DNA of 64,000 bases, taken from a virus. A program made the position numbers and the translations under genes. Location of the stretch: positions 1-64,000 of IMG/VR virus record IMGVR_UViG_3300023184_000025; one strand, 5' to 3'. Under the pieces are notes generated by a model that was not told where the DNA came from, did not search any database, and saw only the letters and a program-made list of their open reading frames with translations. Below are positions 7,352 to 14,993 of this stretch, piece by piece. The first letter of the stretch is position 1; every line of letters starts with the position of its first letter.

Positions 7352-9602
7352 CACTATTAACTGTAGGTTGAGTTGTTTCTTGCACAGGCACGTTTATGTT
7401 TGTTTCAAAGTAAATTTCTCCATCCTTTACAACAACATTTATATTGCAATCAGCAAGACGGTCAAATAAAATTTTTCTACTTAACGGAACACGAATCAGC
7501 TCGTCAATTTTTCTACCCAATGGTCGAGCTCCCATTAATGGATCATATCCACGGTCAGCCAATAGTTCAACTGCTGGCTCTGTTAAAGTTAGTTTAATAT
7601 TTTTATTAACCAAACTAGTTTTTAGTTCATCGACAAATTTGATAACAATTTTCTTAATTGCTAGTTTATCAAGCTTGCCAAATTTACAGACTGCATCCAA
7701 GCGATTTCGTAATTCAGGTTTAAAAAACTCTTTAAAGGCACGATCATCTTCGCCAGTTTTTGCCATGTCTCCAAAGCCAATGTTATTACGTTCACTGTCA
7801 GCACTACCAAGATTACTGGTCATAATAACAATGGTATTTTTACAATCAACTGTTTTTCCGTTGCTACCTGTAATTTTTCCTTCATCAAGCAATTGTAGAA
7901 AGATGTTACTTACATCAGGGTGCGCTTTTTCTACTTCGTCAAATAATAATATCGAAAATGGGTGCTTGCTCAAGTCGCTAATTAATTTGCCACCACCAAG
8001 ATTGCCATCCTCAAACCCAACATAGCCTGGCGGTGCACCAATCAAACTTGATACAGTATGCTTTTCCTGATACTCACTCATGTCGTACTTGAGTAATGTC
8101 ATATCAAGGTATTCAGCCAACATACGTGCCAATTCAGTTTTACCTGTACCAGTTGGCCCCAAGAACAAGAAACTAGACATTGGTTTTCTTGTTGTATTAA
8201 TGCCAGCAAAACTTACATAGATACGATCTAGTACTGTGTCAATGACCTGGTCTTGACCGTATACTCGTTGTTTGATATTACTTTCAAGATCAATAATACG
8301 TGTGCTCTGTTGATTGGCCAAGTGATCCATTGGTACACCGGCAACACGACTGACCTGTTGCATAATTAACTCTTTTGTGACTGTTAATGTACCTGCATCC
8401 TTGACCCTTTCACGAGCACAGGCAGCATCAATTAAATCAATGCTTTTGTCGGGATTCTTTTTGTCATGAATGTAACGACCACTTAGTTCAACTGCTGATA
8501 TAATAGCATCTGTGTCAATCATCACATTGTGAAACTTTTCCAGTCGCGGACTGAGTCCAATAAGAATTTTTTCTGTAGTTTCTTTGTTTGGTTCGTCGAT
8601 ACTGAGTCGATAGAATCTACGCATCAACGCACGATCTTTTTCAAAGCTTTCGTAGTACTCTTCCCAGGTTGTGCTGGCCACAACTTTAAGTACACCTTTG
8701 GTAATTGCTGGCTTGATCATATTAGCAAAATCAAGCTGGCTTTGTCCTGAACTGCCTGCTCCACGCATGGTGTGTGCTTCGTCAATAAACAGCACACAAT
8801 TCTTTTTACTTTCTAATGCATCAATTACCTGTTTGAGTTTTTCTTCAAACTCGCCGCGATACTTTGATCCAGCTAGTAAACTTCCGATTTCCAAACTCCA
8901 CACTTCATGATCTCTAAGGAAACTAGGAACATCATTGTTGACAATTCGCTGTGCCAGGCCTTCAATGATGGCAGTTTTGCCCACACCCGGATCTCCTACC
9001 ATTAGCACGTTGGCTTTAAATCTACGTGCTAACACAGTGACCATTTCTTCAATGTCTTTTTCTCTGCCAATCACTGGTTCAAGTTGATCTTTTTTTGCCT
9101 GATCGGTAATGTTGGTACAATGTTCTTCAAGTATCTCTGTGGCCTGTTGATTGGTGATTTTAACATCGCCGTGTTTGTAATTCTGTTCCCAAAATTTTAC
9201 AAACTCTGCTTTTGTTACACCATATTTGAGCAAGAAGTAATGTGCATGACTATTGTTTTCACTCATAAGAGCAAGATAAAGATCAATGGTGGTAATTACT
9301 CGTCGACCGGTGAACAATACTTGTGTCAGCGCACGATTAAAAATACGTTCTAGTGCATTTGTTTTTCGAGGTTGTATATCTTCTTTACTACTGCGTAAGT
9401 TTGTCAAACTTTCTAGATACGCATTAAGTTCTGACTCAAGCATGTCTATTTCTAAACCAAAATTAATTAATACAGTTCTAAATGGATTGTATTGTAGCAA
9501 CGACAGTAGCAAATGCTCAGTTAACACATACTCGTGTTTTTTGTCTCGAGCAATTCTAACTGCCGCATCAATAATTTGTTCAATTTCGGGATTATTTTGC
9601 AT
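7311..9602 (-). CDS. clpA: ClpA-like AAA+ unfoldase
   Basis: 763 residues, the usual length of ClpA (758 in E. coli). An N-domain with TEHLLLSLL comes first, then AAA module D1 with Walker A GDPGVGKT (about residue 203) and Walker B VLFIDEAH, then module D2 with GPTGTGKT (about 480), LLFDEVEKAHPDV and a sensor-2 GARPLGR. No ClpB-type coiled-coil middle domain is present. The D2 loop contains NNIGFGD, matching the IGF/L tripeptide by which ClpA and ClpX dock on ClpP, so it may work with host ClpP. A phage-encoded unfoldase could remodel host proteins or redirect proteolysis. It follows dnaJ in the same direction. Confidence 0.9.
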   Translation of the reverse strand: MQNNPEIEQIIDAAVRIARDKKHEYVLTEHLLLSLLQYNPFRTVLINFGLEIDMLESELNAYLESLTNLRSSKEDIQPRKTNALERIFNRALTQVLFTGRRVITTIDLYLALMSENNSHAHYFLLKYGVTKAEFVKFWEQNYKHGDVKITNQQATEILEEHCTNITDQAKKDQLEPVIGREKDIEEMVTVLARRFKANVLMVGDPGVGKTAIIEGLAQRIVNNDVPSFLRDHEVWSLEIGSLLAGSKYRGEFEEKLKQVIDALESKKNCVLFIDEAHTMRGAGSSGQSQLDFANMIKPAITKGVLKVVASTTWEEYYESFEKDRALMRRFYRLSIDEPNKETTEKILIGLSPRLEKFHNVMIDTDAIISAVELSGRYIHDKKNPDKSIDLIDAACARERVKDAGTLTVTKELIMQQVSRVAGVPMDHLANQQSTRIIDLESNIKQRVYGQDQVIDTVLDRIYVSFAGINTTRKPMSSFLFLGPTGTGKTELARMLAEYLDMTLLKYDMSEYQEKHTVSSLIGAPPGYVGFEDGNLGGGKLISDLSKHPFSILLFDEVEKAHPDVSNIFLQLLDEGKITGSNGKTVDCKNTIVIMTSNLGSADSERNNIGFGDMAKTGEDDRAFKEFFKPELRNRLDAVCKFGKLDKLAIKKIVIKFVDELKTSLVNKNIKLTLTEPAVELLADRGYDPLMGARPLGRKIDELIRVPLSRKILFDRLADCNINVVVKDGEIYFETNINVPVQETTQPTVNSDGYIILDQFKPRV

Positions 9603-9678
9603 AGGTTTCCTATTAGGTACTGCGATAATTCTTTAATTATAAACTCAATATGTTAAAAACACAAGCAGTACGGTTAAA

Positions 9679-10470
9679 TTATTTATTTGACTGATCTTTA
9701 AGGATATCTATTATTTCATCTGGAATATGGTCGGGCATGACTGCATTTAATTTAATCATGATATCTCCTGTTGTTCCATTGTTTGAACGCAGACCTAGTC
9801 CTCGTAATCTCAATGTGGTGTTTGGATTAGTCATCGGAGGAACAGTCACTGACATTTCTCTACCTCTAAGGTCTTGTACTACTGCGTCAGTACCGATAAT
9901 TAATTCCCAAAAAGATGCATTGTGTTTGGCATAAAGATCATTGCCTTGTCTTGACCAAATTGGGTGTGGATGGATTCTAAACTGCACAACAAGATCGGAG
10001 TTACCCGGTCCGATACCCGGATAACGTATGTTAGATCCGTCTTCAACGCCTTCGGGTATGTGTATTTCAATTGCTGACGTGCCTAAATTTGATGTCACTG
10101 CTACAGTTCTTGCGCCACCAGTGACTACGTCGTCGAGCTTGATCCATAATGTCATACGTTGAAACGACTGTCTCGGTTGATTAACATTCATCCTAGCGCC
10201 AAACATATTAAAAATAGCATCCATATCAAATGGGTCCTGGCCGGCACCCGGACCACTAGATCTAAAATTAAAATTAGTCTGTGGAGTATCGTATTGTGCT
10301 CGTTTTTCTGGATCACTTAGTGTTCTGTATGCTTCTTCTACTTCTTGAAACTTTTTTGTATCACCACCCTTATCTGGATGGTGCTGGCTGGCCAGCTTAC
10401 GATAAGCTTTTTTAATTTCATCAGCGGCAGCAGTTTTGGGCACACCTAATGTGGCATAGTGATCTGTCAT
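9679..10470 (-). CDS. DnaJ/CbpA-like co-chaperone
   Basis: 263 residues. A full J-domain occupies residues 1-65 with the Hsp70-stimulating HPD at about 31-33 (ASQHHPDKGG). A short Gly/Phe linker follows, then two C-terminal substrate-binding beta domains ending PDHIPDEIIDIL. The CxxCxGxG zinc finger is absent, so it resembles CbpA (type II/III) rather than DnaJ. It sits directly upstream of the ClpA-like gene, so the pair could hand substrates from host DnaK to the unfoldase. An intrinsic terminator immediately upstream separates it from the secreted-protein block. Confidence 0.9.
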   Translation of the reverse strand: MTDHYATLGVPKTAAADEIKKAYRKLASQHHPDKGGDTKKFQEVEEAYRTLSDPEKRAQYDTPQTNFNFRSSGPGAGQDPFDMDAIFNMFGARMNVNQPRQSFQRMTLWIKLDDVVTGGARTVAVTSNLGTSAIEIHIPEGVEDGSNIRYPGIGPGNSDLVVQFRIHPHPIWSRQGNDLYAKHNASFWELIIGTDAVVQDLRGREMSVTVPPMTNPNTTLRLRGLGLRSNNGTTGDIMIKLNAVMPDHIPDEIIDILKDQSNK

Positions 10471-10502
10471 AAAAAATCCTGTACAGTTAATTATACAGGA
10501 TT
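10471..10502 (-). terminator. Intrinsic terminator after the 69-aa secreted protein gene
   Basis: On the minus strand a 9-bp stem (AATCCTGTA pairing with TACAGGATT, 8-10 nt loop) runs straight into T residues just before the dnaJ ATG. It would end the lysis/export transcript before the chaperone genes, or act as a partial terminator in the short dnaJ leader. Confidence 0.7.
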
Positions 10503-10521
10503 GTTAGCCAAGTGTTAATAA

Positions 10522-10731
10522 TTATTTCTTGCCATCTGGGACTTTTTCACCTTCAAATTTCTTGTGTACTTTGATTTTTTTACAAGTTTGTTTTGGTGTT
10601 CCGTCGGCCTTTTTGATCACATTGCCCTTGGCGTCCTTGACGTCTGTGCAAACTTGTTTTTCTTCTCCACCAGCTACTGATGGGCCGGATAATACCAAAC
10701 ATAGACCTGCTACAAATATAACATTTTTCAT
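10522..10731 (-). CDS. Small secreted Lys-rich protein (69 aa)
   Basis: The ATG at 10731 starts MKNVIFVAGLCLVLSGPSVAGG, a signal peptide with likely cleavage after SVA-G. The mature part is about 47 residues, very Lys-rich, with two cysteines (QVCTDVKDAKG, TPKQTCKKIK) that may form a disulfide. A longer in-frame extension upstream overlaps the 40-aa gene and is less likely. It is the last gene of the lysis/export block. Function unknown. Confidence 0.6.
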   Translation of the reverse strand: MKNVIFVAGLCLVLSGPSVAGGEEKQVCTDVKDAKGNVIKKADGTPKQTCKKIKVHKKFEGEKVPDGKK

Positions 10732-10733
10732 TT

Positions 10734-10856
10734 TTATGTTTCTTTCTTGGCCAACATAGCTTGAATTTTTTCCTGAATGATCTTTGCCCAAAACGGTTGT
10801 GGGAAATTCCATCCTACAAATGCTCCTAGTGCTATCCAAAATAATGTATCTAACAT
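10734..10856 (-). CDS. Small membrane protein (40 aa)
   Basis: An ATG at 10856 opens a 40-codon frame starting MLDTLFWIALGAFVGWNFPQ, one transmembrane helix followed by a basic amphipathic tail (KIIQEKIQAMLAKKET). It fits exactly between the holin-like gene and the next signal-peptide gene, with an AGGAATAAGTT leader. Small single-span proteins in lysis blocks are often holin regulators (antiholins), but this is inference from position. Confidence 0.6.
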   Translation of the reverse strand: MLDTLFWIALGAFVGWNFPQPFWAKIIQEKIQAMLAKKET

Positions 10857-10868
10857 AACTTATTCCTA

Positions 10869-11453
10869 TTAAATTTCTGGGTTAACCTGAGGCGGCGGTG
10901 CTTTCTTTCCACCAAACCCAATGGTAATTGGCGCTGGATTACTGGCAGTCACTGCTGGTGAGCCAAAGTCGCTGCCAAATCCTGCTGGCGCTGGGGGTAC
11001 TGCTCCAAATCCAGGTGCTGAACTTCCGAACCCACCACCAATGGGTGCGGTGCCCCAGGACTGTGTGACTGTTGTTGCTGTTGGTGCACCAAATGCACCG
11101 GGTCCGGACTGTTGTACTGCGCCCGGCGTTTGATATGTTGTTCCGACATTTGGTGGTAAGTTGATTCCGCCATTATTTGCTCCTGCTAATTTTTCTTGTG
11201 TACGACCGTATGCAGCCAGACCAAGTACAGCACCCATACTAATGTGAAATAGTCCTGCGCCTTGTAGCGTCAACGGTTGCCATTGGACATTTACTCCGCC
11301 ATGAAATAATGCTTGTGTCAGACTCCATAATACTGGAGCAATCACAAAGTCAAATATGCACACGCCCATGTACATCCATCCCATCATAGGGCGCCACTTT
11401 GAGTTCATCCAGTCTTCTTTTTTCTTTTCTGACTCGCTTATTTTTTCTGACAT
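10869..11453 (-). CDS. Holin-like protein with Gly/Ala/Pro-rich tail
   Basis: About 194 residues from the ATG at 11453 (GGAG six bases upstream; a TTG two codons earlier is possible). A charged N-terminus is followed by KWRPMMGWMYMGVCIFDF and two to three hydrophobic segments up to residue 95, resembling the three-TM holin family found in phages and gene transfer agents. The last 95 residues are a Gly/Ala/Pro-rich tail with repeated GFG motifs, which is unusual for a holin. The position beside endolysin and spanin genes supports a role in membrane permeabilisation. Confidence 0.55.
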   Translation of the reverse strand: MSEKISESEKKKEDWMNSKWRPMMGWMYMGVCIFDFVIAPVLWSLTQALFHGGVNVQWQPLTLQGAGLFHISMGAVLGLAAYGRTQEKLAGANNGGINLPPNVGTTYQTPGAVQQSGPGAFGAPTATTVTQSWGTAPIGGGFGSSAPGFGAVPPAPAGFGSDFGSPAVTASNPAPITIGFGGKKAPPPQVNPEI

Positions 11454-11471
11454 TGTCAACTCCGTTTTATA

Positions 11472-12416
11472 TTAATTTGGATTAGCAAAATAAATGGTAG
11501 CACCCTGTGGCTGTACAGCACGGGCATTGCCATCAGGGAATACTGTTTTAAATTGTGCTACTTGTGCCACTGACAACTGGATGGGTTGTCTAAACAGTAC
11601 CCAAGAAACAATTTGTGGATATGCTTGTTGAGTCAATTGACGCTGTGGATTGCCCCACCATGGACGACTGTTGGCAGGGTTAGTGGTGGCAACACAGGTG
11701 CTATTGGCACCCAGCGTACCAATTGAAATTGGTGCAGTTAATCCGCCACTGTATCTATAACTTGGTGCTGTGTTGAAGTTGGCCATGCCCATCATTGATG
11801 CAATGTTGAAACTGACAGTCTGACCAGAATTTGCACCGCTGGCGTTGGCAGCCGGAATTGCATTAAACACACTGGCCCAGGCAGCATTTGGTGTATTACC
11901 ATTGCCCACCATGCGTTGACCTAATACCAACAAACTGTCAGAGTTACACAATCCATAAGGACCAGTAAAATCTGCCAATTTGAAATAAACAAAGTGTACT
12001 TCTAAATCAGTAACTGAATTATTAATCCAATGCTCTGCTGGTCCATGAAAGTGAAACTCTAGCAAGCAGTATTGAGCACCCCCAAATACAATACCAGGAG
12101 CACATGAACCTGCATTGGGATTGTTGAGTTTGTAGGTACCCCAACGTGTGTTGGCAATAGGATATGCGTTTGCACCAGCAGATGCTGTGGGTAAAGTACA
12201 CACATCACCTGCGCCACTGTTGCAAAATGCGGAATTTAGTGTGTTTTGAGTTGCAAAAGTAAATGTGGCATTTAACCCACTGTAACTGGTAAACTGGGCT
12301 GGGCTACCTTGTGGAGTAGTTGCTGTGATGTTTACTGGTGTTTGGCTCTGAGAATTGACCTGCAATGAAGTTAATCCAAGAATAAAAATTGTAGTTAATA
12401 TTCTAATATATTTCAT
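11472..12416 (-). CDS. Secreted alpha-carbonic anhydrase
   Basis: 314 residues with a signal peptide (cleavage near residue 22). The alpha-class signature is present: H122 and H124 in EFHFHGPAEHW plus H141 in LEVHFVYF are the expected three zinc ligands, E128-H129 match the second-shell pair, and T227 in GGLTAP fits the gatekeeper Thr199 of human CAII, although Thr200-Pro-Pro-Cys is not conserved. VSWVLFRQPIQLS, then QVAQFKTVF and NARAVQP match the family C-terminus. The enzyme would interconvert CO2 and bicarbonate in the host periplasm. It sits inside the lysis/export block, cotranscribed with a Cys-rich secreted protein upstream. I know of no well-characterised phage alpha-CA. Confidence 0.88.
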   Translation of the reverse strand: MKYIRILTTIFILGLTSLQVNSQSQTPVNITATTPQGSPAQFTSYSGLNATFTFATQNTLNSAFCNSGAGDVCTLPTASAGANAYPIANTRWGTYKLNNPNAGSCAPGIVFGGAQYCLLEFHFHGPAEHWINNSVTDLEVHFVYFKLADFTGPYGLCNSDSLLVLGQRMVGNGNTPNAAWASVFNAIPAANASGANSGQTVSFNIASMMGMANFNTAPSYRYSGGLTAPISIGTLGANSTCVATTNPANSRPWWGNPQRQLTQQAYPQIVSWVLFRQPIQLSVAQVAQFKTVFPDGNARAVQPQGATIYFANPN

Positions 12417-12417
12417 T

Positions 12418-13029
12418 TTATTTTCCTTTTGTTTTGTATTCTGCTTTGTCTTGCGCCTTAATTGGAAGACTCACAGGATATTTAGCACATGCATCAGGAT
12501 CACCCTGACCGGCTTCGGTCAAAAATGATGTTGCTGGTGGTACTTGACCTGTAGGACATGAACATACTGCTATACCGTCAGCACCTTTGACACAATTCCA
12601 ACTAAAACAGTTGCTTGATTGTGCGCCAAGATTTAAACTAGCATCACACTTTTGTACTGTGGCCTTTTGTTTCCAAGGCAATGGGCTAAAGTTGTTGGCT
12701 TCCTGTGGATAAAAGATTTTAGGTGCAAACAAACTCCAGACATGATTGCTATCTGTTGCGGCACAGCTTCCCTTCATATTACCAGCACTAGTATCAGCAA
12801 TAGAAACACCATTAAGAATAGGACAACGACATTCTACTTCAGGGTAAGGTACGCCATTGTTACCAGTGATCATTTTTGATGTTCCATCTTTGTTCAGGAC
12901 TGGTTTACAAGTACTTGCGGCACATAGTGCATATTCTCCTGTACAAGTCGTAATGCCAGCTGGAGATGGTTGAGCAAATACCGAGGTTGATAGCATTAAG
13001 AATGCCAGGATTGTTAATAGTTTTTTCAT
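12418..13029 (-). CDS. Secreted Cys-rich hypothetical protein
   Basis: 203 residues with a clear signal peptide (MKKLLTILAFLMLSTSVFAQ). The mature protein holds about a dozen cysteines in spaced pairs (CTGEYALC, CRCP, CSCPTGQVPP), as in disulfide-stabilised extracellular or periplasmic proteins. No family recognised. Its stop lies two bases before the alpha-carbonic anhydrase ATG, so the two export products are probably made together. The AAAGGAAAC ribosome-binding site is good. Confidence 0.6.
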   Translation of the reverse strand: MKKLLTILAFLMLSTSVFAQPSPAGITTCTGEYALCAASTCKPVLNKDGTSKMITGNNGVPYPEVECRCPILNGVSIADTSAGNMKGSCAATDSNHVWSLFAPKIFYPQEANNFSPLPWKQKATVQKCDASLNLGAQSSNCFSWNCVKGADGIAVCSCPTGQVPPATSFLTEAGQGDPDACAKYPVSLPIKAQDKAEYKTKGK

Positions 13030-13039
13030 TTGTTTCCTT

Positions 13040-13228
13040 TTATACTAATTTCATTGCTATGTTGCAAGCTTGCACAACATAGCGGAATAATTCTTCGTTG
13101 CCAGCGCATTCTTGAGCGGCACGAATGTCACGTATCTCGGTAAGAAGATAATTGTGTTCATCTTCTGAGATGTTGCCCATCTGGCATTGTTCAACAATGG
13201 CCTGAATTTCTTGTTCTAGTGTGTGCAT
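13040..13228 (-). CDS. Small acidic helical protein (62 aa)
   Basis: Begins MHTLEQEIQAIVEQ and reads as two or three helices, with two cysteines. Its ATG shares a base with the stop of the lipoprotein gene. There is no signal peptide, unlike its neighbours, so it is probably cytoplasmic. Function unknown. Confidence 0.5.
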   Translation of the reverse strand: MHTLEQEIQAIVEQCQMGNISEDEHNYLLTEIRDIRAAQECAGNEELFRYVVQACNIAMKLV

Positions 13229-13581
13229 TATCTTCCTTGCCAGGCCAGCTTGGCAGCCTGTATACGTTGTGCGGCAGTTTTTTTTCCTAATTCGCAGAAC
13301 ATTTTACTACCGCCTTGACTCATACGCTCTGTATGTGTTTGTAGACCTTTTAAGTTTGGAGCCTGTGGATCTCCACGCCAGTCACTAAAACGTGCTAGAC
13401 GAGTTGCTAGATCAACCGCCTTTGACCAGTCTGGTAACTCACAATTAATACGCTCGACAGCAATATCTGTGTCAACTAATGCACCAAACATTTCAGGATC
13501 GTGTTCTCTGGGCCAGTACTCTTTGATAGTACTGCATCCTGTTAATGTAACAATTGCAACTAGTAATAAAACACGCTTCAT
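13228..13581 (-). CDS. Predicted lipoprotein (117 aa)
   Basis: The ATG at 13581 overlaps the o-spanin stop (ATGA). MKRVLLLVAIVTLTGCS is a lipoprotein signal with lipobox LTGC. The mature protein is hydrophilic and contains two further cysteines (INCELPDW, KMFCELGKK). An in-frame upstream extension lacks the signal peptide and is less likely. It is encoded with the lysis genes and may assist outer-membrane disruption, or protect the infected cell surface; neither is shown. Confidence 0.65.
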   Translation of the reverse strand: MKRVLLLVAIVTLTGCSTIKEYWPREHDPEMFGALVDTDIAVERINCELPDWSKAVDLATRLARFSDWRGDPQAPNLKGLQTHTERMSQGGSKMFCELGKKTAAQRIQAAKLAWQGR

Positions 13582-13841
13582 TTTATGTCCTCGTATATTT
13601 TCTTCTGCACATGATACCATTCAATCCACATGTCAACCTTTACAGCACATTCGTAATAGGTTCCATAGTTTTCAGCTATAGTTTTAGACACATCACTGAG
13701 CACAGGATCTTCTTTTAACTTTTTTAAATTAGGGCAACGTTCTAGTGTATTTTTGCCCGGTGTGTTGGGAAAACTAGGAACAACAGGCACAGACGTACAA
13801 GCCGACAAGAACATAACTAGTGAGATAATAATATATTTCAT
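13578..13841 (-). CDS. Outer-membrane spanin lipoprotein (o-spanin)
   Basis: 87 residues: MKYIIISLVMFLSACTSVP is a lipoprotein signal with lipobox LSAC, followed by a Pro-containing linker and a short helical region. It starts with a 4-bp overlap inside the end of the putative i-spanin gene, the usual arrangement of Rz/Rz1-type pairs. The pair would fuse inner and outer membranes in the last lysis step. The host is therefore Gram-negative. Confidence 0.7.
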   Translation of the reverse strand: MKYIIISLVMFLSACTSVPVVPSFPNTPGKNTLERCPNLKKLKEDPVLSDVSKTIAENYGTYYECAVKVDMWIEWYHVQKKIYEDIK

Positions 13842-14299
13842 TTCTTGGGTACCTCTGCTGAATCATTATGTGCTCGAATAAATTCTGTTGGTATTTCGCA
13901 CTGGCCTCCTGGCATAAATTTAGTATCGTATTTTATAATCTCTTTGTCTATGTAACGTGTGACATATTCGGTGCGTCCTTTAATATATCTAACTTTGTCT
14001 TCACCTTTTTTGGCCAATGCTTCGTTGGCTTTGTTGGATTCTTGTTCTGCTTTTGCTACCTGTGCCTGCGCTTCATCAACCTTGGCACGCCAGGCCATTT
14101 CAGTGTCATATCCGCCACGTAACCATACGCCCAACAATAGAATAACAACACCAGTTGGTTTTAATATATGTGCATAGCTTCCATAAAATGGAATAAATTT
14201 ACCTAACCAACCTAACACAATGCTGATTACGCCAACTGCAATAATTGTCCAGTACACCCAGTTTAGCATTGCATCAGGTATGAGGTTTAGTATCCACAT
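13838..14299 (-). CDS. Inner-membrane spanin-like protein (i-spanin)
   Basis: 153 residues. Two to three hydrophobic helices lie within residues 1-65 (WVYWTIIAVGVISIVLGWLG and GVVILLLGVWLRGG), followed by a coiled coil (AKVDEAQAQVAKAEQ) and a polar C-terminus. The coiled coil after membrane segments, and the position between endolysin and an overlapping lipoprotein gene, suit an i-spanin. The extra membrane helix also allows a holin or a holin-spanin hybrid. Confidence 0.6.
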   Translation of the reverse strand: MWILNLIPDAMLNWVYWTIIAVGVISIVLGWLGKFIPFYGSYAHILKPTGVVILLLGVWLRGGYDTEMAWRAKVDEAQAQVAKAEQESNKANEALAKKGEDKVRYIKGRTEYVTRYIDKEIIKYDTKFMPGGQCEIPTEFIRAHNDSAEVPKK

Positions 14300-14300
14300 A

Positions 14301-14936
14301 TCAATCTCCTAATATGTGCAGAGCATGATTGTAGTGTTTAATACGATCGTCTAAGCCAATGGTACCACCGTTGATGCGTTTGGTGGCAGTGAGCACATCA
14401 CCTTTGTCGGCCCACTGATTTAGATTGTTGGTTTCCCAAAACCAACAGGCTGATTGTACAGCACCTTCAAAGGTTGCTAGATATTCAGGCACATCCTCTA
14501 CAGCGGTTTCAATGCTCATGGCAAAATTTTCATAGTTGGACTTGCCAGTTAACTGAATTAGTCCCCGGCCACAATAACGATAACCATCTCCGGATTCTTC
14601 TGGACCGTTGCCCATTCTATTAGCATATATTCTATTGGCAATTGCTTCTTGTTTGTTGGGCAAACTGGCATATTGAGTGGCCATTGCATCATTGGGGAAA
14701 TATTTTGGAAATATCTTGCGTAAACTTGCTGCCTTGTAATTTAAATTTTCTTTAATGGCTCGAAAACCTCCAGATTCGTGTGCGCATTGTGCAATAAACA
14801 TTGCCACACGAGATTTAGTATTGATGTCGTAATCGGGTAATATTTCTGCCACTGCTTCGTACCAATGATCAATATAGGGATTACCAGGAACCATTTGATT
14901 TAATTGTTGCTGTGTAAATTCAAAGTCAAAACTCAT
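14301..14936 (-). CDS. GH19 chitinase-like endolysin
   Basis: 211 residues. The GH19 lysozyme-like signature is clear: FIAQCAHESGGFRAI with the catalytic Glu at 54, then a helical lobe, then YCGRGLIQLTGKSNY at about 120-135 and a C-terminal RINGGTIGLDDR. It would cut peptidoglycan glycan strands. There is no signal peptide, so it needs a holin; the next gene downstream encodes a membrane protein and then an o-spanin. A late-type CATAAATA box lies 22 nt upstream with an AGGAC ribosome-binding site. Confidence 0.9.
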   Translation of the reverse strand: MSFDFEFTQQQLNQMVPGNPYIDHWYEAVAEILPDYDINTKSRVAMFIAQCAHESGGFRAIKENLNYKAASLRKIFPKYFPNDAMATQYASLPNKQEAIANRIYANRMGNGPEESGDGYRYCGRGLIQLTGKSNYENFAMSIETAVEDVPEYLATFEGAVQSACWFWETNNLNQWADKGDVLTATKRINGGTIGLDDRIKHYNHALHILGD

Positions 14937-14957
14937 AATATTGTCCTATTTGAAAAG

Positions 14958-14965
14958 TATTTATG
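14958..14965 (-). promoter_or_regulatory. Late-type box CATAAATA for the endolysin
   Basis: One mismatch from TATAAATA, 21 nt upstream of the endolysin ATG, followed by AGGAC. A leadered late promoter. Confidence 0.5.
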
Positions 14966-14978
14966 GAATTCAGAATTT

Positions 14979-14986
14979 TATAAGTA
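14979..14986 (+). promoter_or_regulatory. Late-type box TATAAGTA
   Basis: One mismatch from TATAAATA, ends seven bases before the ATG of the plus-strand sulfotransferase-like gene. Divergent from the endolysin promoter. Confidence 0.45.
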
Positions 14987-14993
14987 TATTATA

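Noticed and set aside
7444-8025. Plus-strand frame of 193 codons opposite the ClpA-like gene
   Set aside because: Low-complexity Ser/Leu composition typical of the complement of a conserved coding region; the ClpA frame is certain.
10522-10839. Longer form of the small secreted protein
   Set aside because: The extension runs through the 40-aa membrane protein gene in another frame and would bury the signal peptide; the ATG at 10731 is preferred.
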